18,679 bases of DNA from CBDVBZ01 sp965372355. GTDB taxonomy: Bacteria > Krumholzibacteriota > Krumholzibacteriia > WVZY01. Of the stretch, positions 8,371 to 14,842 are shown one piece after another. How positions within the stretch are numbered: the stretch's first letter is position 1; each line of letters starts with the position of its first letter. The notes under the pieces are model-generated. The model saw only the letters and a list, made by a program, of their open reading frames with translations, had not been told where the DNA came from and ran no database searches. The DNA is taken from NCBI GenBank assembly GCA_965372355.1, contig CBDVBZ010000069.1, positions 1 through 18,679 of the forward strand, written 5' to 3'. The position numbers and the translations under genes are program-made.

Positions 8371-8437
8371 AATTAGGAGGGCCGATTACCGCCGTTTCCG
8401 TTGACCGGCTCAATCGACGCGATTCATTTCGAGATAA

Positions 8438-8788
8438 TTAGGACGAGTGCTCTATCAGTCCCTCGTCTTCGAGCTTCCCACCGATATCCACCAGGAATTC
8501 CTGGCGCTTTATATTCTTGATAGCTGACCTGGCAACCAGGACAATCCAAACGTCGCGGTGCTTCAGGCGCCCCACCGTCTCGCGCGCCGCCTCACGAAGC
8601 AACCGCTTGGCCCGGCTTCGCGTAACGGCGCCCCCCACTCGCTTGCTCGCAACAAACCCATATTGGGGGCCATTGGTCTCGTCGCCGGTTCGATAATAGA
8701 ACACAACCGCGTATTTGCAATCAATCTTTTGGCCTCTGTGATAGACCTGTTTGAACTGCCAGGGCTTCTGGAGCGTCTGCAACGACAT
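8438..8788 (-). CDS. rnpA: Ribonuclease P protein component
   Basis: RnpA is the small basic subunit of RNase P, which with the catalytic RNA matures tRNA 5' ends. The product is 116 aa, the usual size. The RNR-type signature is seen in SKRVGGAVTRSRAKRLLRE, and the N-terminal FKQVYHRGQK resembles the family's F-x-x-V/L-x-x-x-G-x pattern. The start at ATG 8786-8788 gives the family length; the frame extends upstream across rpmH, but only as out-of-frame sequence. No strong ribosome site precedes it. It follows rpmH by 65 nt, the near-universal bacterial arrangement. Confidence 0.94.
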   Translation of the reverse strand: MSLQTLQKPWQFKQVYHRGQKIDCKYAVVFYYRTGDETNGPQYGFVASKRVGGAVTRSRAKRLLREAARETVGRLKHRDVWIVLVARSAIKNIKRQEFLVDIGGKLEDEGLIEHSS

Positions 8789-8853
8789 CTTGGCTCGTAC
8801 GGGTGGTCTGAAAAACGTGTCTTTCCGCTCGCGCGGCCACACCTCCAGCGGGT

Positions 8854-8988
8854 CTAGGCAGTGAGCTGCTTCCGCCCTTTCTTGCGACGCCTCTTCAACA
8901 CGAGACGCCCCGCCTTGGTGCTCATTCGCTTTCGGAAGCCGTGCACACGGGCTCGACGCTGGTTCTTGGGCTGATAAGTTCGTTTCAT
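8854..8988 (-). CDS. rpmH: 50S ribosomal protein L34
   Basis: This 44-aa frame is short but unmistakable. It begins MKRTYQPKNQRRARVHGFRK and continues with RMSTKAGRLVLKRR, ending RKQLTA. The N-terminus and the G-F-x-x-R-M-x-T motif are diagnostic of L34. It starts at ATG 8986-8988 with GGAGAGAG about 8 nt upstream and stops with TAG at 8854-8856. L34 binds 23S rRNA near the exit tunnel. As first gene of the leftward cluster it likely provides the main promoter for rnpA and genes beyond. Confidence 0.98.
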   Translation of the reverse strand: MKRTYQPKNQRRARVHGFRKRMSTKAGRLVLKRRRKKGRKQLTA

Positions 8989-9068
8989 TACTACTCTCTC
9001 CGGCGATCAAACTATACGAACAAATTGCTGGGTGGGTTTACCTGCGCAGTTTGTTGTCCAAAAGATGA

Positions 9069-9097
9069 AAGTTACCCCAACAGCATAGATAAGTCAA
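9069..9097 (-). promoter_or_regulatory. Candidate sigma-70-type promoter for rpmH
   Basis: Read on the minus strand, TTGACT (9092-9097) is followed after 17 bp by TAACTT (9069-9074), upstream of rpmH. The -35 is good and the -10 is poor. The -10 overlaps one copy of the 11-bp direct repeat, so that repeat could be an operator. The call is from pattern only. Confidence 0.35.
9073..9083 (+). repeat. 11-bp direct repeat, copy 1
   Basis: TACCCCAACAG occurs here and again at 9264-9274, both in the rpmH-dnaA spacer. The core resembles a distorted DnaA box (TTACCC-AACA), but it does not fit the 9-mer well. Confidence 0.6.
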
Positions 9098-9170
9098 CCT
9101 CGTCCTTACCCAAAATAATCCACCGGCAACATCCCTCTAACCCAATCCAAACATTCTCGTTCCCGATTCT

Positions 9171-9179
9171 TGTGGGTAA
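9171..9179 (-). promoter_or_regulatory. DnaA box, one mismatch
   Basis: TGTGGGTAA on the plus strand is TTACCCACA on the minus strand, one change from the TTATCCACA consensus. It lies about 200 bp from the palindromic box pair in the same spacer. Confidence 0.65.
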
Positions 9180-9263
9180 CTCCATTTTGACCTTGATAGA
9201 ACAGGGCATTTTCTGATAATTTTCACATTACTCAATCGCGAGTGTCATCTTCTAATTCGGCTA

Positions 9264-9274
9264 TACCCCAACAG
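9264..9274 (+). repeat. 11-bp direct repeat, copy 2
   Basis: This is an identical copy of TACCCCAACAG, 191 bp from the first copy and about 100 bp before the DnaA-box palindrome. Confidence 0.6.
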
Positions 9275-9372
9275 TTGAGATTTCTTGCATCACCAAGGCT
9301 GGGGTGTGAGTATCTACCCACGCCTTGCCATGCATAGCCGCGTAGTTCTTTTTGTTTCAATGTGTTAACCCT

Positions 9373-9381
9373 TTATCCACA
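9373..9381 (+). promoter_or_regulatory. Consensus DnaA box
   Basis: This is an exact TTATCCACA, the left arm of a perfect 20-bp palindrome with the following box. It lies about 150 bp before the dnaA start codon, where DnaA commonly binds to repress its own gene and to organise the origin. Confidence 0.92.
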
Positions 9382-9383
9382 AT

Positions 9384-9392
9384 TGTGGATAA
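9384..9392 (-). promoter_or_regulatory. Consensus DnaA box, inverted partner
   Basis: TGTGGATAA is an exact consensus box on the minus strand, separated from the previous box by 2 bp. The two give the palindrome TTATCCACAATTGTGGATAA, 9373-9392. Confidence 0.92.
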
Positions 9393-9526
9393 ACTCTGCA
9401 TAACCATTGGATTCGCCCCCTCGGCACAACCGACCGAAAGCAAGGGTGGATGGGTTCCATGTGAGGCGGCTTCGTTCTATGCAAAACGTTTCCAGAGATT
9501 ATCAAAGGTACAGAAAGGGTTCAGCT

Positions 9527-10897
9527 ATGGCTATTTCTCCTACAAGCCAAAGTCCCTCCAGCGATGGTGCCCGGGTGTGGTCCGAGTTCCTCACCCGCGT
9601 CAGCACCATGGTCACCAAGCAGACCCTCGAGACCTGGTTCAAACCGATGCGGCTGGCTTCCATCCAGGACAGGAAGATCTGCATCGAGTGTCCAAGCAAG
9701 TTCTTTATGGACTGGGTCGTCGAGCACCACGAAGACAAGATCTGTTATGTGTTCAAGGATCTACTCGAATACGAACCCGAACTCGTATTCACCAACACAA
9801 GCGAGAGCCCCGACCTTCTCATCCCAAAGAGACCCGAGGTCACTCGCCCACAGATACCCCAGAGAAGACGCGAAAGCGGCGGCGAACAGCTCAATCCAAA
9901 ATACACGTTCGATGAGTTCGTTCCCGGCAGCAACAGCCGCATGACTTATGCCGCGTGCCTCGCCGTTGCCGAAAAACCCGCGACCGTCTACAACCCCCTT
10001 TTTATCTACGGCGGTGTCGGTCTCGGCAAGACCCACCTGATGCAGGCCATCGGCCACCACATCATCGCCTCCAGCAACAGGACAAAGATTCACTACAGCT
10101 CCACAGAGATGTTCATGAATGAGCTTATCTGGGCAATACGACAGGGGAAAAGTCACGAGTTCCGCGCAAAGTATCGCACCGTCGATATCCTTCTGATCGA
10201 TGATATTCAGTTTCTCGCCGGTAAGGAGAGCACCCAGGAGGAGTTCTTCCACACATTCAATTCACTACACGGCGCGAACAAACAGGTCGTTGTGACAAGT
10301 GACCGGCCCCCAAAGGAGATCCCGACCCTCGAGGAGCGCCTCGTCTCCCGTTTTGAATGGGGCTTGATATCGGACATCCAACCCCCGGACTACGAGACCC
10401 GCCTGGCGATCTTGCGCAAGAAAGCCGAGCGGGAGAACCATCTGATACCCGATGACGTTCTTTGCTTTATTGCGGACAACGTAAAGAGCAACATCCGCGA
10501 GCTCGAGGGTAGTCTCGTCAAGCTCGTCGTTCACGCGAGCGTCCATCGCAAGGAAATGACCATCGACAAGGCCAGGGATATTCTCAAGGATCTCATCAAG
10601 CACGAACCAAAGAAGATCAACATCGCGCTGATCCAGAAAGTTGTCTCTCAGCACTTTCGCGTACCCGTCGATGCAATGAAATCCAAAGTCCGGACCGCGG
10701 CCTACGCCTTTCCCCGCCAGGTTGCTATCTACCTGTCAAGAGAGCTCACCCGTTGCTCGTTGACACAGATCGGCCGACAGTTTGGCGGGCGCGATCACAC
10801 GACAATGATTCATGCATGCCAAAAGATTGCAGAGAAAATGAACGATGATGTTTCCCTAAAAACAACCGTCGAGCAATTGAGAAGGGAACTGACTTAA
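9527..10897 (+). CDS. dnaA: Chromosomal replication initiator protein DnaA
   Basis: DnaA binds origin boxes, forms an ATP-dependent filament, opens the duplex and loads the helicase. The product is 456 aa, the normal size. Domain I (about 1-85) includes the TWFKPM motif and is followed by a short variable linker. AAA+ domain III has Walker A GGVGLGKT at 162-169 and Walker B LLIDD with Asp225-Asp226. Domain IV carries the DNA-binding helix-turn-helix with the signature GGRDHTT at 420-426. I chose ATG 9527 because AAAGGG precedes it by 7 nt; the frame runs further upstream to a TTG at 9407 without a ribosome site or family similarity. It is flanked on both sides by DnaA boxes, so autoregulation is likely. 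Confidence 0.98.
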   Translation: MAISPTSQSPSSDGARVWSEFLTRVSTMVTKQTLETWFKPMRLASIQDRKICIECPSKFFMDWVVEHHEDKICYVFKDLLEYEPELVFTNTSESPDLLIPKRPEVTRPQIPQRRRESGGEQLNPKYTFDEFVPGSNSRMTYAACLAVAEKPATVYNPLFIYGGVGLGKTHLMQAIGHHIIASSNRTKIHYSSTEMFMNELIWAIRQGKSHEFRAKYRTVDILLIDDIQFLAGKESTQEEFFHTFNSLHGANKQVVVTSDRPPKEIPTLEERLVSRFEWGLISDIQPPDYETRLAILRKKAERENHLIPDDVLCFIADNVKSNIRELEGSLVKLVVHASVHRKEMTIDKARDILKDLIKHEPKKINIALIQKVVSQHFRVPVDAMKSKVRTAAYAFPRQVAIYLSRELTRCSLTQIGRQFGGRDHTTMIHACQKIAEKMNDDVSLKTTVEQLRRELT

Positions 10898-10910
10898 CCA
10901 TACCCACAGA

Positions 10911-10919
10911 TGTGGATAT
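10911..10919 (-). promoter_or_regulatory. DnaA box, one mismatch
   Basis: TGTGGATAT on the plus strand is ATATCCACA on the minus strand, one change from consensus. It begins 14 bp after the dnaA stop codon. Confidence 0.75.
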
Positions 10920-10923
10920 CGCT

Positions 10924-10932
10924 TGTGGATTT
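10924..10932 (-). promoter_or_regulatory. DnaA box, two mismatches
   Basis: TGTGGATTT has the strongly conserved TGTGGAT core with two changes at the outer end. It has the same orientation as the previous box and starts 13 bp after it. Confidence 0.6.
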
Positions 10933-11046
10933 ATTGTGTGTATCAGCGGCCATGTGGAAGACAGGTGGTTTTTCAACGAGTAATACAAATACTATCGACA
11001 ATAAGAATCACTCGGAAGTCTTTGTTTTATGCACTTGTGGCCATGG

Positions 11047-11063
11047 TTACCAACATATCAACA
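11047..11063 (+). promoter_or_regulatory. Two degenerate DnaA boxes abutting the trios
   Basis: TTACCAACA (11047-11055) and ATATCAACA (11055-11063) each differ from TTATCCACA at two positions and share one base. They point toward the CTA run, which starts 4 bp later. In B. subtilis the boxes next to the trios likewise guide DnaA onto the single strand. Their weakness keeps this tentative. Confidence 0.4.
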
Positions 11064-11067
11064 CACA

Positions 11068-11082
11068 CTACTACTACTACTA
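11068..11082 (-). promoter_or_regulatory. DnaA-trio element, five perfect repeats
   Basis: The plus strand reads CTACTACTACTACTA, so the minus strand read 3' to 5' is GAT five times. This is the trinucleotide motif 3'-(G/A)AT-5' that DnaA engages as single-stranded DNA during opening. The following bases are AT-rich, as the model requires. Confidence 0.75.
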
Positions 11083-11110
11083 TTTATCTCTTTAATTAAC
11101 AGAAGTAGTA
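11075..11110. repeat. Inverted repeat spanning the AT-rich unwinding region
   Basis: TACTACT (11075-11081) is mirrored by AGTAGTA (11104-11110) around a 22-nt spacer made mostly of A and T. The right arm starts a second trio-like run on the plus strand, TAG-TAT-TAA-TAA (11106-11117). Confidence 0.6.
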
Positions 11111-11143
11111 TTAATAAGGCACTCTAACATCGACAGTTGTCTG

Positions 11144-11160
11144 AGCGCTGACAAAGCGCT
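11144..11160. repeat. Hairpin AGCGCT-n5-AGCGCT upstream of dnaN
   Basis: The self-complementary hexamer AGCGCT occurs at 11144-11149 and 11155-11160, giving a possible 6-bp hairpin with a 5-nt loop. The second copy touches the candidate -35 of dnaN, so it may be an operator rather than a terminator; no T-run follows directly. Confidence 0.45.
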
Positions 11161-11188
11161 TGAAGGAACTTTTTGACTAGCCTATACT
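11160..11188 (+). promoter_or_regulatory. Candidate dnaN promoter
   Basis: TTGAAG (11160-11165) and TATACT (11183-11188) are separated by exactly 17 bp. The predicted start site near 11195 leaves a leader of about 45 nt before the dnaN start. The call is from pattern only. Confidence 0.5.
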
Positions 11189-11241
11189 GCAAGCCAAACA
11201 TGGGGTATGCCCAAAGCGAACACGATTGAGGAGGTGTTGGT

Positions 11242-12351
11242 GTGAAGGTTGCACTCGACCAAAAAATACTCAGTAAAAAGATACAGGGAATATCTTCAGT
11301 TGTTCCCACAAAAACGTCTTTGCCGATTCTATCGACCTTTCTGATGGAAGCGAAGAAAGACAAAGTATACTTAACGGCAAATGACCTCGATGTTTCACTA
11401 ACAACGATTATCGATTGCGAAGTCAAAGAAGAAGGTCAGATTTCGGTACCTGGTAAGAAGTTTTTCGAAATCGTCCGGTCGCTGCCCAATGACGCTGTCA
11501 ACGTTGACTCGAGCGGTGAAAAGATCGCGGTGAAATGCCGCAAAAGTCGGTTTCGAATGGTCGGCAAAACTGCCGACGAGTTTCCACGGCTGCCGAGCCA
11601 GAAGGCGCTCACGACCTTCGATATGTCGACAAAGACGATCAATGATATGATTGCGAAGACGATCTACGCGGTTTCCAACGACCTGACCAGACCGGCGCTT
11701 TGTGGCGTGTTGTGGCAGGTGACGAGCAGTGCGTTGACGATGGTGGCGACGGACGGCCACCGGCTGTCCAAGGTCGTTTTGAAGGGAAATTTTGGTGATA
11801 TCGAGGGTAGCGATTTTATCGTATCCCCGAAGGCCTTGAATATCCTGCGGTCACTGCTCGAGGACAAGGACGTTGTTAAGATCTCACTTGCCGAAAACCA
11901 CATAACGTTCGATCTTGGTGACAACGTGATCTATTCACGGCTGCTCGAGGGACCATTCCCTGACTACAAACAGGTCATCCCAAAGGGCAACACCAAGGAA
12001 GTCGTCGTAAACCGCGAAGAGTTTACGGATGCTTGTCGGCGTGTGGCGATCCTTTCCAGTGTGATAACACACCAGATCCGTCTGGCGATTGGAAGCGATA
12101 CACTGACGATCAGCGTCAACACACCGGATGTTGGTGAGGCAACGGAAGAAGTGCATTGCCACTTCAAATCGGATCCCATGGATATCGGCTACAACGCGCG
12201 TTACTTGCTCGACATTCTCAAATCGATGGATACAGATGACGTGACCTTTCTCCTCGACCGAAGCGACAGCGCGGGTATGCTCGAGCCGGTAGGCGGATCG
12301 GAAGAGCTCGATTACCGTTGCCTGTTGATGCCGCTGCGCTTGAATGAGTAA
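11242..12351 (+). CDS. dnaN: DNA polymerase III beta sliding clamp
   Basis: DnaN is the ring-shaped clamp that tethers DNA polymerase III and recruits many repair proteins through a hydrophobic pocket. The product is 369 aa, the family length, with three tandem clamp domains. Recognisable features are FLMEAKKDKVYLTANDLDVS near residue 35, the ATDGHRL motif typical of domain 2, and the ending DYRCLLMPLRL, matching the family's C-terminal R-L-x-M-P-M-R-L pattern. The start codon is GTG at 11242, preceded by GAGGAGG with a spacing of 7 nt. It follows the origin spacer and precedes recF by 17 nt. Confidence 0.98.
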   Translation: MKVALDQKILSKKIQGISSVVPTKTSLPILSTFLMEAKKDKVYLTANDLDVSLTTIIDCEVKEEGQISVPGKKFFEIVRSLPNDAVNVDSSGEKIAVKCRKSRFRMVGKTADEFPRLPSQKALTTFDMSTKTINDMIAKTIYAVSNDLTRPALCGVLWQVTSSALTMVATDGHRLSKVVLKGNFGDIEGSDFIVSPKALNILRSLLEDKDVVKISLAENHITFDLGDNVIYSRLLEGPFPDYKQVIPKGNTKEVVVNREEFTDACRRVAILSSVITHQIRLAIGSDTLTISVNTPDVGEATEEVHCHFKSDPMDIGYNARYLLDILKSMDTDDVTFLLDRSDSAGMLEPVGGSEELDYRCLLMPLRLNE

Positions 12352-12368
12352 GGTTTCAAGGACCGTCC

Positions 12369-13463
12369 TTGCGCATCGATCTTTTTTCGAGCACGCACTA
12401 CCGTAACCTCCGACACGACCCCGTCGAGTTTTCACCTCGAGTCAATCTCTTTGTTGGTCACAACGGGCAGGGTAAGACCAACATCCTGGAAGCACTCCAG
12501 TTTTTTCAGTTTGGCCGATCGTATCGAACGCCTCGTGATAGCGAGCTAATACGATTTGATGCACCCTTCTGTCGCTTTGAAGTGAACGTAAATACGGCGG
12601 ATAGTGACCGGGATGTATATGCGGCTTCGGTAGAGCGCAGAGGCACAAAGCGCATCAAAGTCAACAAAAAGGAAGTGGGCAGATATTCGGAGATGGTGGG
12701 CAGATACCCATGTGTGCTGTTCGGCCCGCAGGATCTCTCGTTGGTGACGGGGTACCCAGCAGAGCGGCGCAGGTTCATCGATGCCGTAGGTAGCATGACG
12801 GATCAAGGGTATTTGCAGGGGCTTCGGGACTACAGGCGGGTGCTCAAACAGCGCAACGCAGCACTCAAAACAGGGCGGTCCCAGGAGGCGCTCGGTGTGT
12901 GGACGGAGGAGCTGATTCAGAAGGGGTGCGCTGTCACCCGGCAGCGGGTCGCCGTCCTCGATGCGCTGCGTGATGCGCTAAAGCCTCACGTCGATGCTAT
13001 GCAAGTGCCGTTTGTTGTAGAGGCGAGGTACGAGTCCGAGTTGACGGAGAACCGGCCCGAAGAGGTAGCCATCGAAGAGCAATTCGCTGCGAGACTTGCC
13101 GCGGTCGAAGTCGAGGAGATAAGAAGAGGCATCACCCTGGTCGGCCCTCACCGGGACGACATCAAGCTGCTGGCCGATAACCGAGACGTGAGACGGTATG
13201 GATCTCAAGGGCAACGGCGCCTGCTGGCCGTGCTGCTGCGCCTGGCGGAGCTGTCCTATCTCGAAGGGCGGTTGCGTGAGCCCTGTGTTCTTCTTCTCGA
13301 CGACCTCTTCTCCGAGCTCGATGAGGCCGCCACGGGCAAACTCAAACGCCTGCTCGCCGGCGAGCGGCAGGTTTTTATTACATCACCTGTGCCGCTCGCG
13401 TGGGCTGAGGCGGGATCCGTTCAGACTTTTGATGTCGCCGACGGCGGGATCGCGGCAGCGTGA
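12369..13463 (+). CDS. recF: DNA replication and repair protein RecF
   Basis: RecF is an SMC-like ATPase that, with RecO and RecR, helps load RecA at gapped DNA. The product is 364 aa, normal size. Walker A GHNGQGKT is at 30-37, the ABC signature region GSQGQRR at 278-284, and Walker B LLLDD (Asp311-Asp312) followed by FSELD. The start is TTG at 12369, supported by AAGGA 6 nt upstream and by the family N-terminus (LRIDLFSSTHYRNL). It sits 17 nt after dnaN, so the two are probably co-transcribed. gyrB, which often comes next, is missing here. Confidence 0.96.
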   Translation: MRIDLFSSTHYRNLRHDPVEFSPRVNLFVGHNGQGKTNILEALQFFQFGRSYRTPRDSELIRFDAPFCRFEVNVNTADSDRDVYAASVERRGTKRIKVNKKEVGRYSEMVGRYPCVLFGPQDLSLVTGYPAERRRFIDAVGSMTDQGYLQGLRDYRRVLKQRNAALKTGRSQEALGVWTEELIQKGCAVTRQRVAVLDALRDALKPHVDAMQVPFVVEARYESELTENRPEEVAIEEQFAARLAAVEVEEIRRGITLVGPHRDDIKLLADNRDVRRYGSQGQRRLLAVLLRLAELSYLEGRLREPCVLLLDDLFSELDEAATGKLKRLLAGERQVFITSPVPLAWAEAGSVQTFDVADGGIAAA

Positions 13464-13508
13464 TAGCGCGATCAGAACGCCGGTTGTGTTGGGGCCGCAG
13501 GGCGTCAG

Positions 13509-13541
13509 CCTGTCCTGGAAGGGCTCCAATCGACAGGTTTT
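13509..13541 (+). terminator. Candidate intrinsic terminator after recF
   Basis: CCTGTC (13509-13514) pairs with GACAGG (13532-13537), and TGGA/TCCA can pair within the loop. TTTT follows at 13538-13541. It lies between the convergent recF and the 59-aa gene. The stem is imperfect and the T-run short. Confidence 0.4.
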
Positions 13542-13562
13542 AGCGCTGCCCACACGTCAGCA

Positions 13563-13742
13563 CTAAATGAACTTCAGCGCCATCTTCGCGCGCTTGAGGT
13601 AGAGCTCCACTTCTTCGATCTTGGCCTGGAGCGAGGGCGGCTCGTCCAGCCCTTTGACACCTTTCATCAAGTACTCCAAAGAATCCTGCGCTCCCCGAAG
13701 TGCTTTATACGCATCGTCTCTTTGATCATCAGAAAGACCCAT
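13563..13742 (-). CDS. Unknown 59-aa helical protein
   Basis: This is a short frame with strong translation signals: ATG at 13740-13742 with AAAGGAGG about 8 nt upstream. The product is charged and predicted by eye to be two helices: residues 1-30 (DDQRDDAYKALRGAQDSLEY), a break at DEPPS (33-37), then 38-57 with KIEEVELYLKRAKMAL. No Cys, signal peptide or membrane segment is seen. I do not recognise the family. It is convergent to recF and lies 86 nt downstream of the cation transporter gene on the same strand, so it may be co-transcribed with it or have its own promoter. The frame extends upstream to 14003 inside the transporter gene; that extension is a shadow. Confidence 0.7.
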   Translation of the reverse strand: MGLSDDQRDDAYKALRGAQDSLEYLMKGVKGLDEPPSLQAKIEEVELYLKRAKMALKFI

Positions 13743-13800
13743 GTTCAACGCCTCCTTTGAAACAGGCTTCTCAGGGTTGCCTCTTCTTCTGGTAGCGTAA

Positions 13801-13827
13801 CGCCCGAATCGGTGTGAACCCCGGGCG
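13801..13827. repeat. GC-rich hairpin downstream of the transporter gene
   Basis: CGCCCG (13801-13806) pairs with CGGGCG (13822-13827) around a 15-nt loop that itself contains GGT/ACC. It begins just after the transporter stop on the minus strand. No T-run follows, so it would attenuate or stabilise a transcript rather than act as a classic terminator. Confidence 0.35.
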
Positions 13828-13828
13828 G

Positions 13829-14731
13829 TCAATTGGCAGAAGGCTCGATGTGGACCGTCACGTCCTGGATACTGAGATTCGACTCCAATAACACATTCTT
13901 CACGCAGTGGGCGATATCGTGGCCTTTCCGGACCGGCATGTCGCCGTCCACAACGACGTGAATCTCGACGAAAAACACGAGCCCGCTTTTGCGGACCCTG
14001 CATTTGTCGATCCGTCCGACGCCTGTAACCTGGGAAGAAAAGACCCGTATCTGTCTTTCGATCTCCGGCGGGGGCGCAGCGTCAATGACCTCGCTCAGAC
14101 CGGAGCGTAGAAGCCGGTATCCGTTCGTAGCGATCACGACGCACGCTACGAGCGCCGCCCAGTCGTCCGCACTCTCATACCCAGGACCAGCGATCAACGC
14201 CACAGAGATACCGACGAACGCCGCCAGTGACGTGATGGAATCAGCCCGATGGTGCCACGCGTCCGCGATGAGCGCCTGGCTACCTATGTCATTACCGGTC
14301 TTGGACAGCCGTCGAAACAGGATCTCTTTCGTCAACACGACACCCACCAGCACGAACAAAGTGAAAGAGGCGGGTGCGTGTTGCGGTGTCAGGATCTCGC
14401 GAACACTCTGAATGGCTATGCCAATGGCAGCTGCAAAGAGAGCCGTGGCCACCGCAAGCACGGCGAGCGGTTCTGCCTTTCCGTAACCGAAAGGGAAACG
14501 TTCATTCGGCGGACTCGACGCCAGTTTGAGTCCGCTCCACACAGCCAACGAGCTGAAGATGTCGAGTACCGACTCTACACCGTCTGCGATCAGCGCGTAA
14601 GAGTTGCCGACAACCCCGGCGAGTATCTTCACCGAGCCAAGAATGGCGCTCACCAGGACGCCGAGCAGCGTTGCGCGAGTGCCACGGGCGGCGATGGCTG
14701 CCAGCGGCGTTTGTTCGTTTGTCTTATTCAT
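13829..14731 (-). CDS. Cation diffusion facilitator (CDF) family divalent metal transporter
   Basis: CDF proteins export Zn, Fe, Mn or Co against the proton gradient as dimers. The product is 300 aa from ATG 14731, typical length. There are about six membrane segments followed by a cytoplasmic ferredoxin-like dimer domain (about 210-300). The metal-site residues fit the pattern: Asp50, Glu53 and Asp57 in DGVESVLD (TM2), with Asp157, His160 and Asp164 in DAWHHRAD (TM5). The Glu-x3-Asp in TM2 differs from the His/Asp of classic zinc exporters, so the metal cannot be assigned. A GTG at 14782 would add 17 residues; neither start has a strong ribosome site. The gene lies 111 bp downstream of the small membrane-protein gene on the same strand. 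Confidence 0.92.
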   Translation of the reverse strand: MNKTNEQTPLAAIAARGTRATLLGVLVSAILGSVKILAGVVGNSYALIADGVESVLDIFSSLAVWSGLKLASSPPNERFPFGYGKAEPLAVLAVATALFAAAIGIAIQSVREILTPQHAPASFTLFVLVGVVLTKEILFRRLSKTGNDIGSQALIADAWHHRADSITSLAAFVGISVALIAGPGYESADDWAALVACVVIATNGYRLLRSGLSEVIDAAPPPEIERQIRVFSSQVTGVGRIDKCRVRKSGLVFFVEIHVVVDGDMPVRKGHDIAHCVKNVLLESNLSIQDVTVHIEPSAN

Positions 14732-14842
14732 GGCGAGGGGTCTCAAGGCCAAAAAATAAACCCGGTCAAAACAGAGTAGCACTTTACGGAAGTGAATTCT
14801 AACCCAGCTATCTCCAAGCGGATGTTGAGGTCCGGAAAACCC

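Larger units (their letters stand above)
8989..9526. other. rpmH-dnaA divergent spacer, likely upstream half of a bipartite origin
   Basis: This 538-bp gene-free stretch separates rpmH (leftward) and dnaA (rightward). It holds a palindromic pair of consensus DnaA boxes at 9373-9392, a one-mismatch box at 9171-9179, and an 11-bp direct repeat at 9073-9083 and 9264-9274. Related ACCC-A-A elements lie at 9106-9114 and 9138-9146. Such DnaA-box clusters upstream of dnaA serve dnaA autoregulation and, in some bacteria, form one lobe of a two-part oriC. I see no convincing dnaA promoter by eye. Confidence 0.75.
10898..11241. other. oriC: Probable oriC core (dnaA-dnaN spacer)
   Basis: This 344-bp gene-free stretch holds all the parts expected of a bacterial basal unwinding system in order. 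DnaA boxes lie near the dnaA stop (10911-10919 and 10924-10932), and two degenerate boxes at 11047-11055 and 11055-11063. A run of five CTA triplets (11068-11082) matches the DnaA-trio element. An AT-rich segment with the palindrome TTAATTAA (11092-11099) lies at 11081-11117. The dnaN promoter follows. The gene strand switch around this place supports origin function. Confidence 0.8.

Noticed and set aside
8789..9010. Long N-terminal extension of rnpA across rpmH
   Set aside because: The extension is the rpmH coding region read out of frame; L34 is unmistakable in its own frame and RnpA length fits the ATG at 8788.
9407..9526. Upstream extension of dnaA from a TTG start
   Set aside because: No ribosome site, the added 40 residues do not resemble DnaA domain I, and ATG 9527 has a good Shine-Dalgarno.
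13743..14003. N-terminal extension making the 59-aa protein 146 aa
   Set aside because: It overlaps the transporter's metal-binding C-terminal domain in another frame, and the strong ribosome site precedes the internal ATG.
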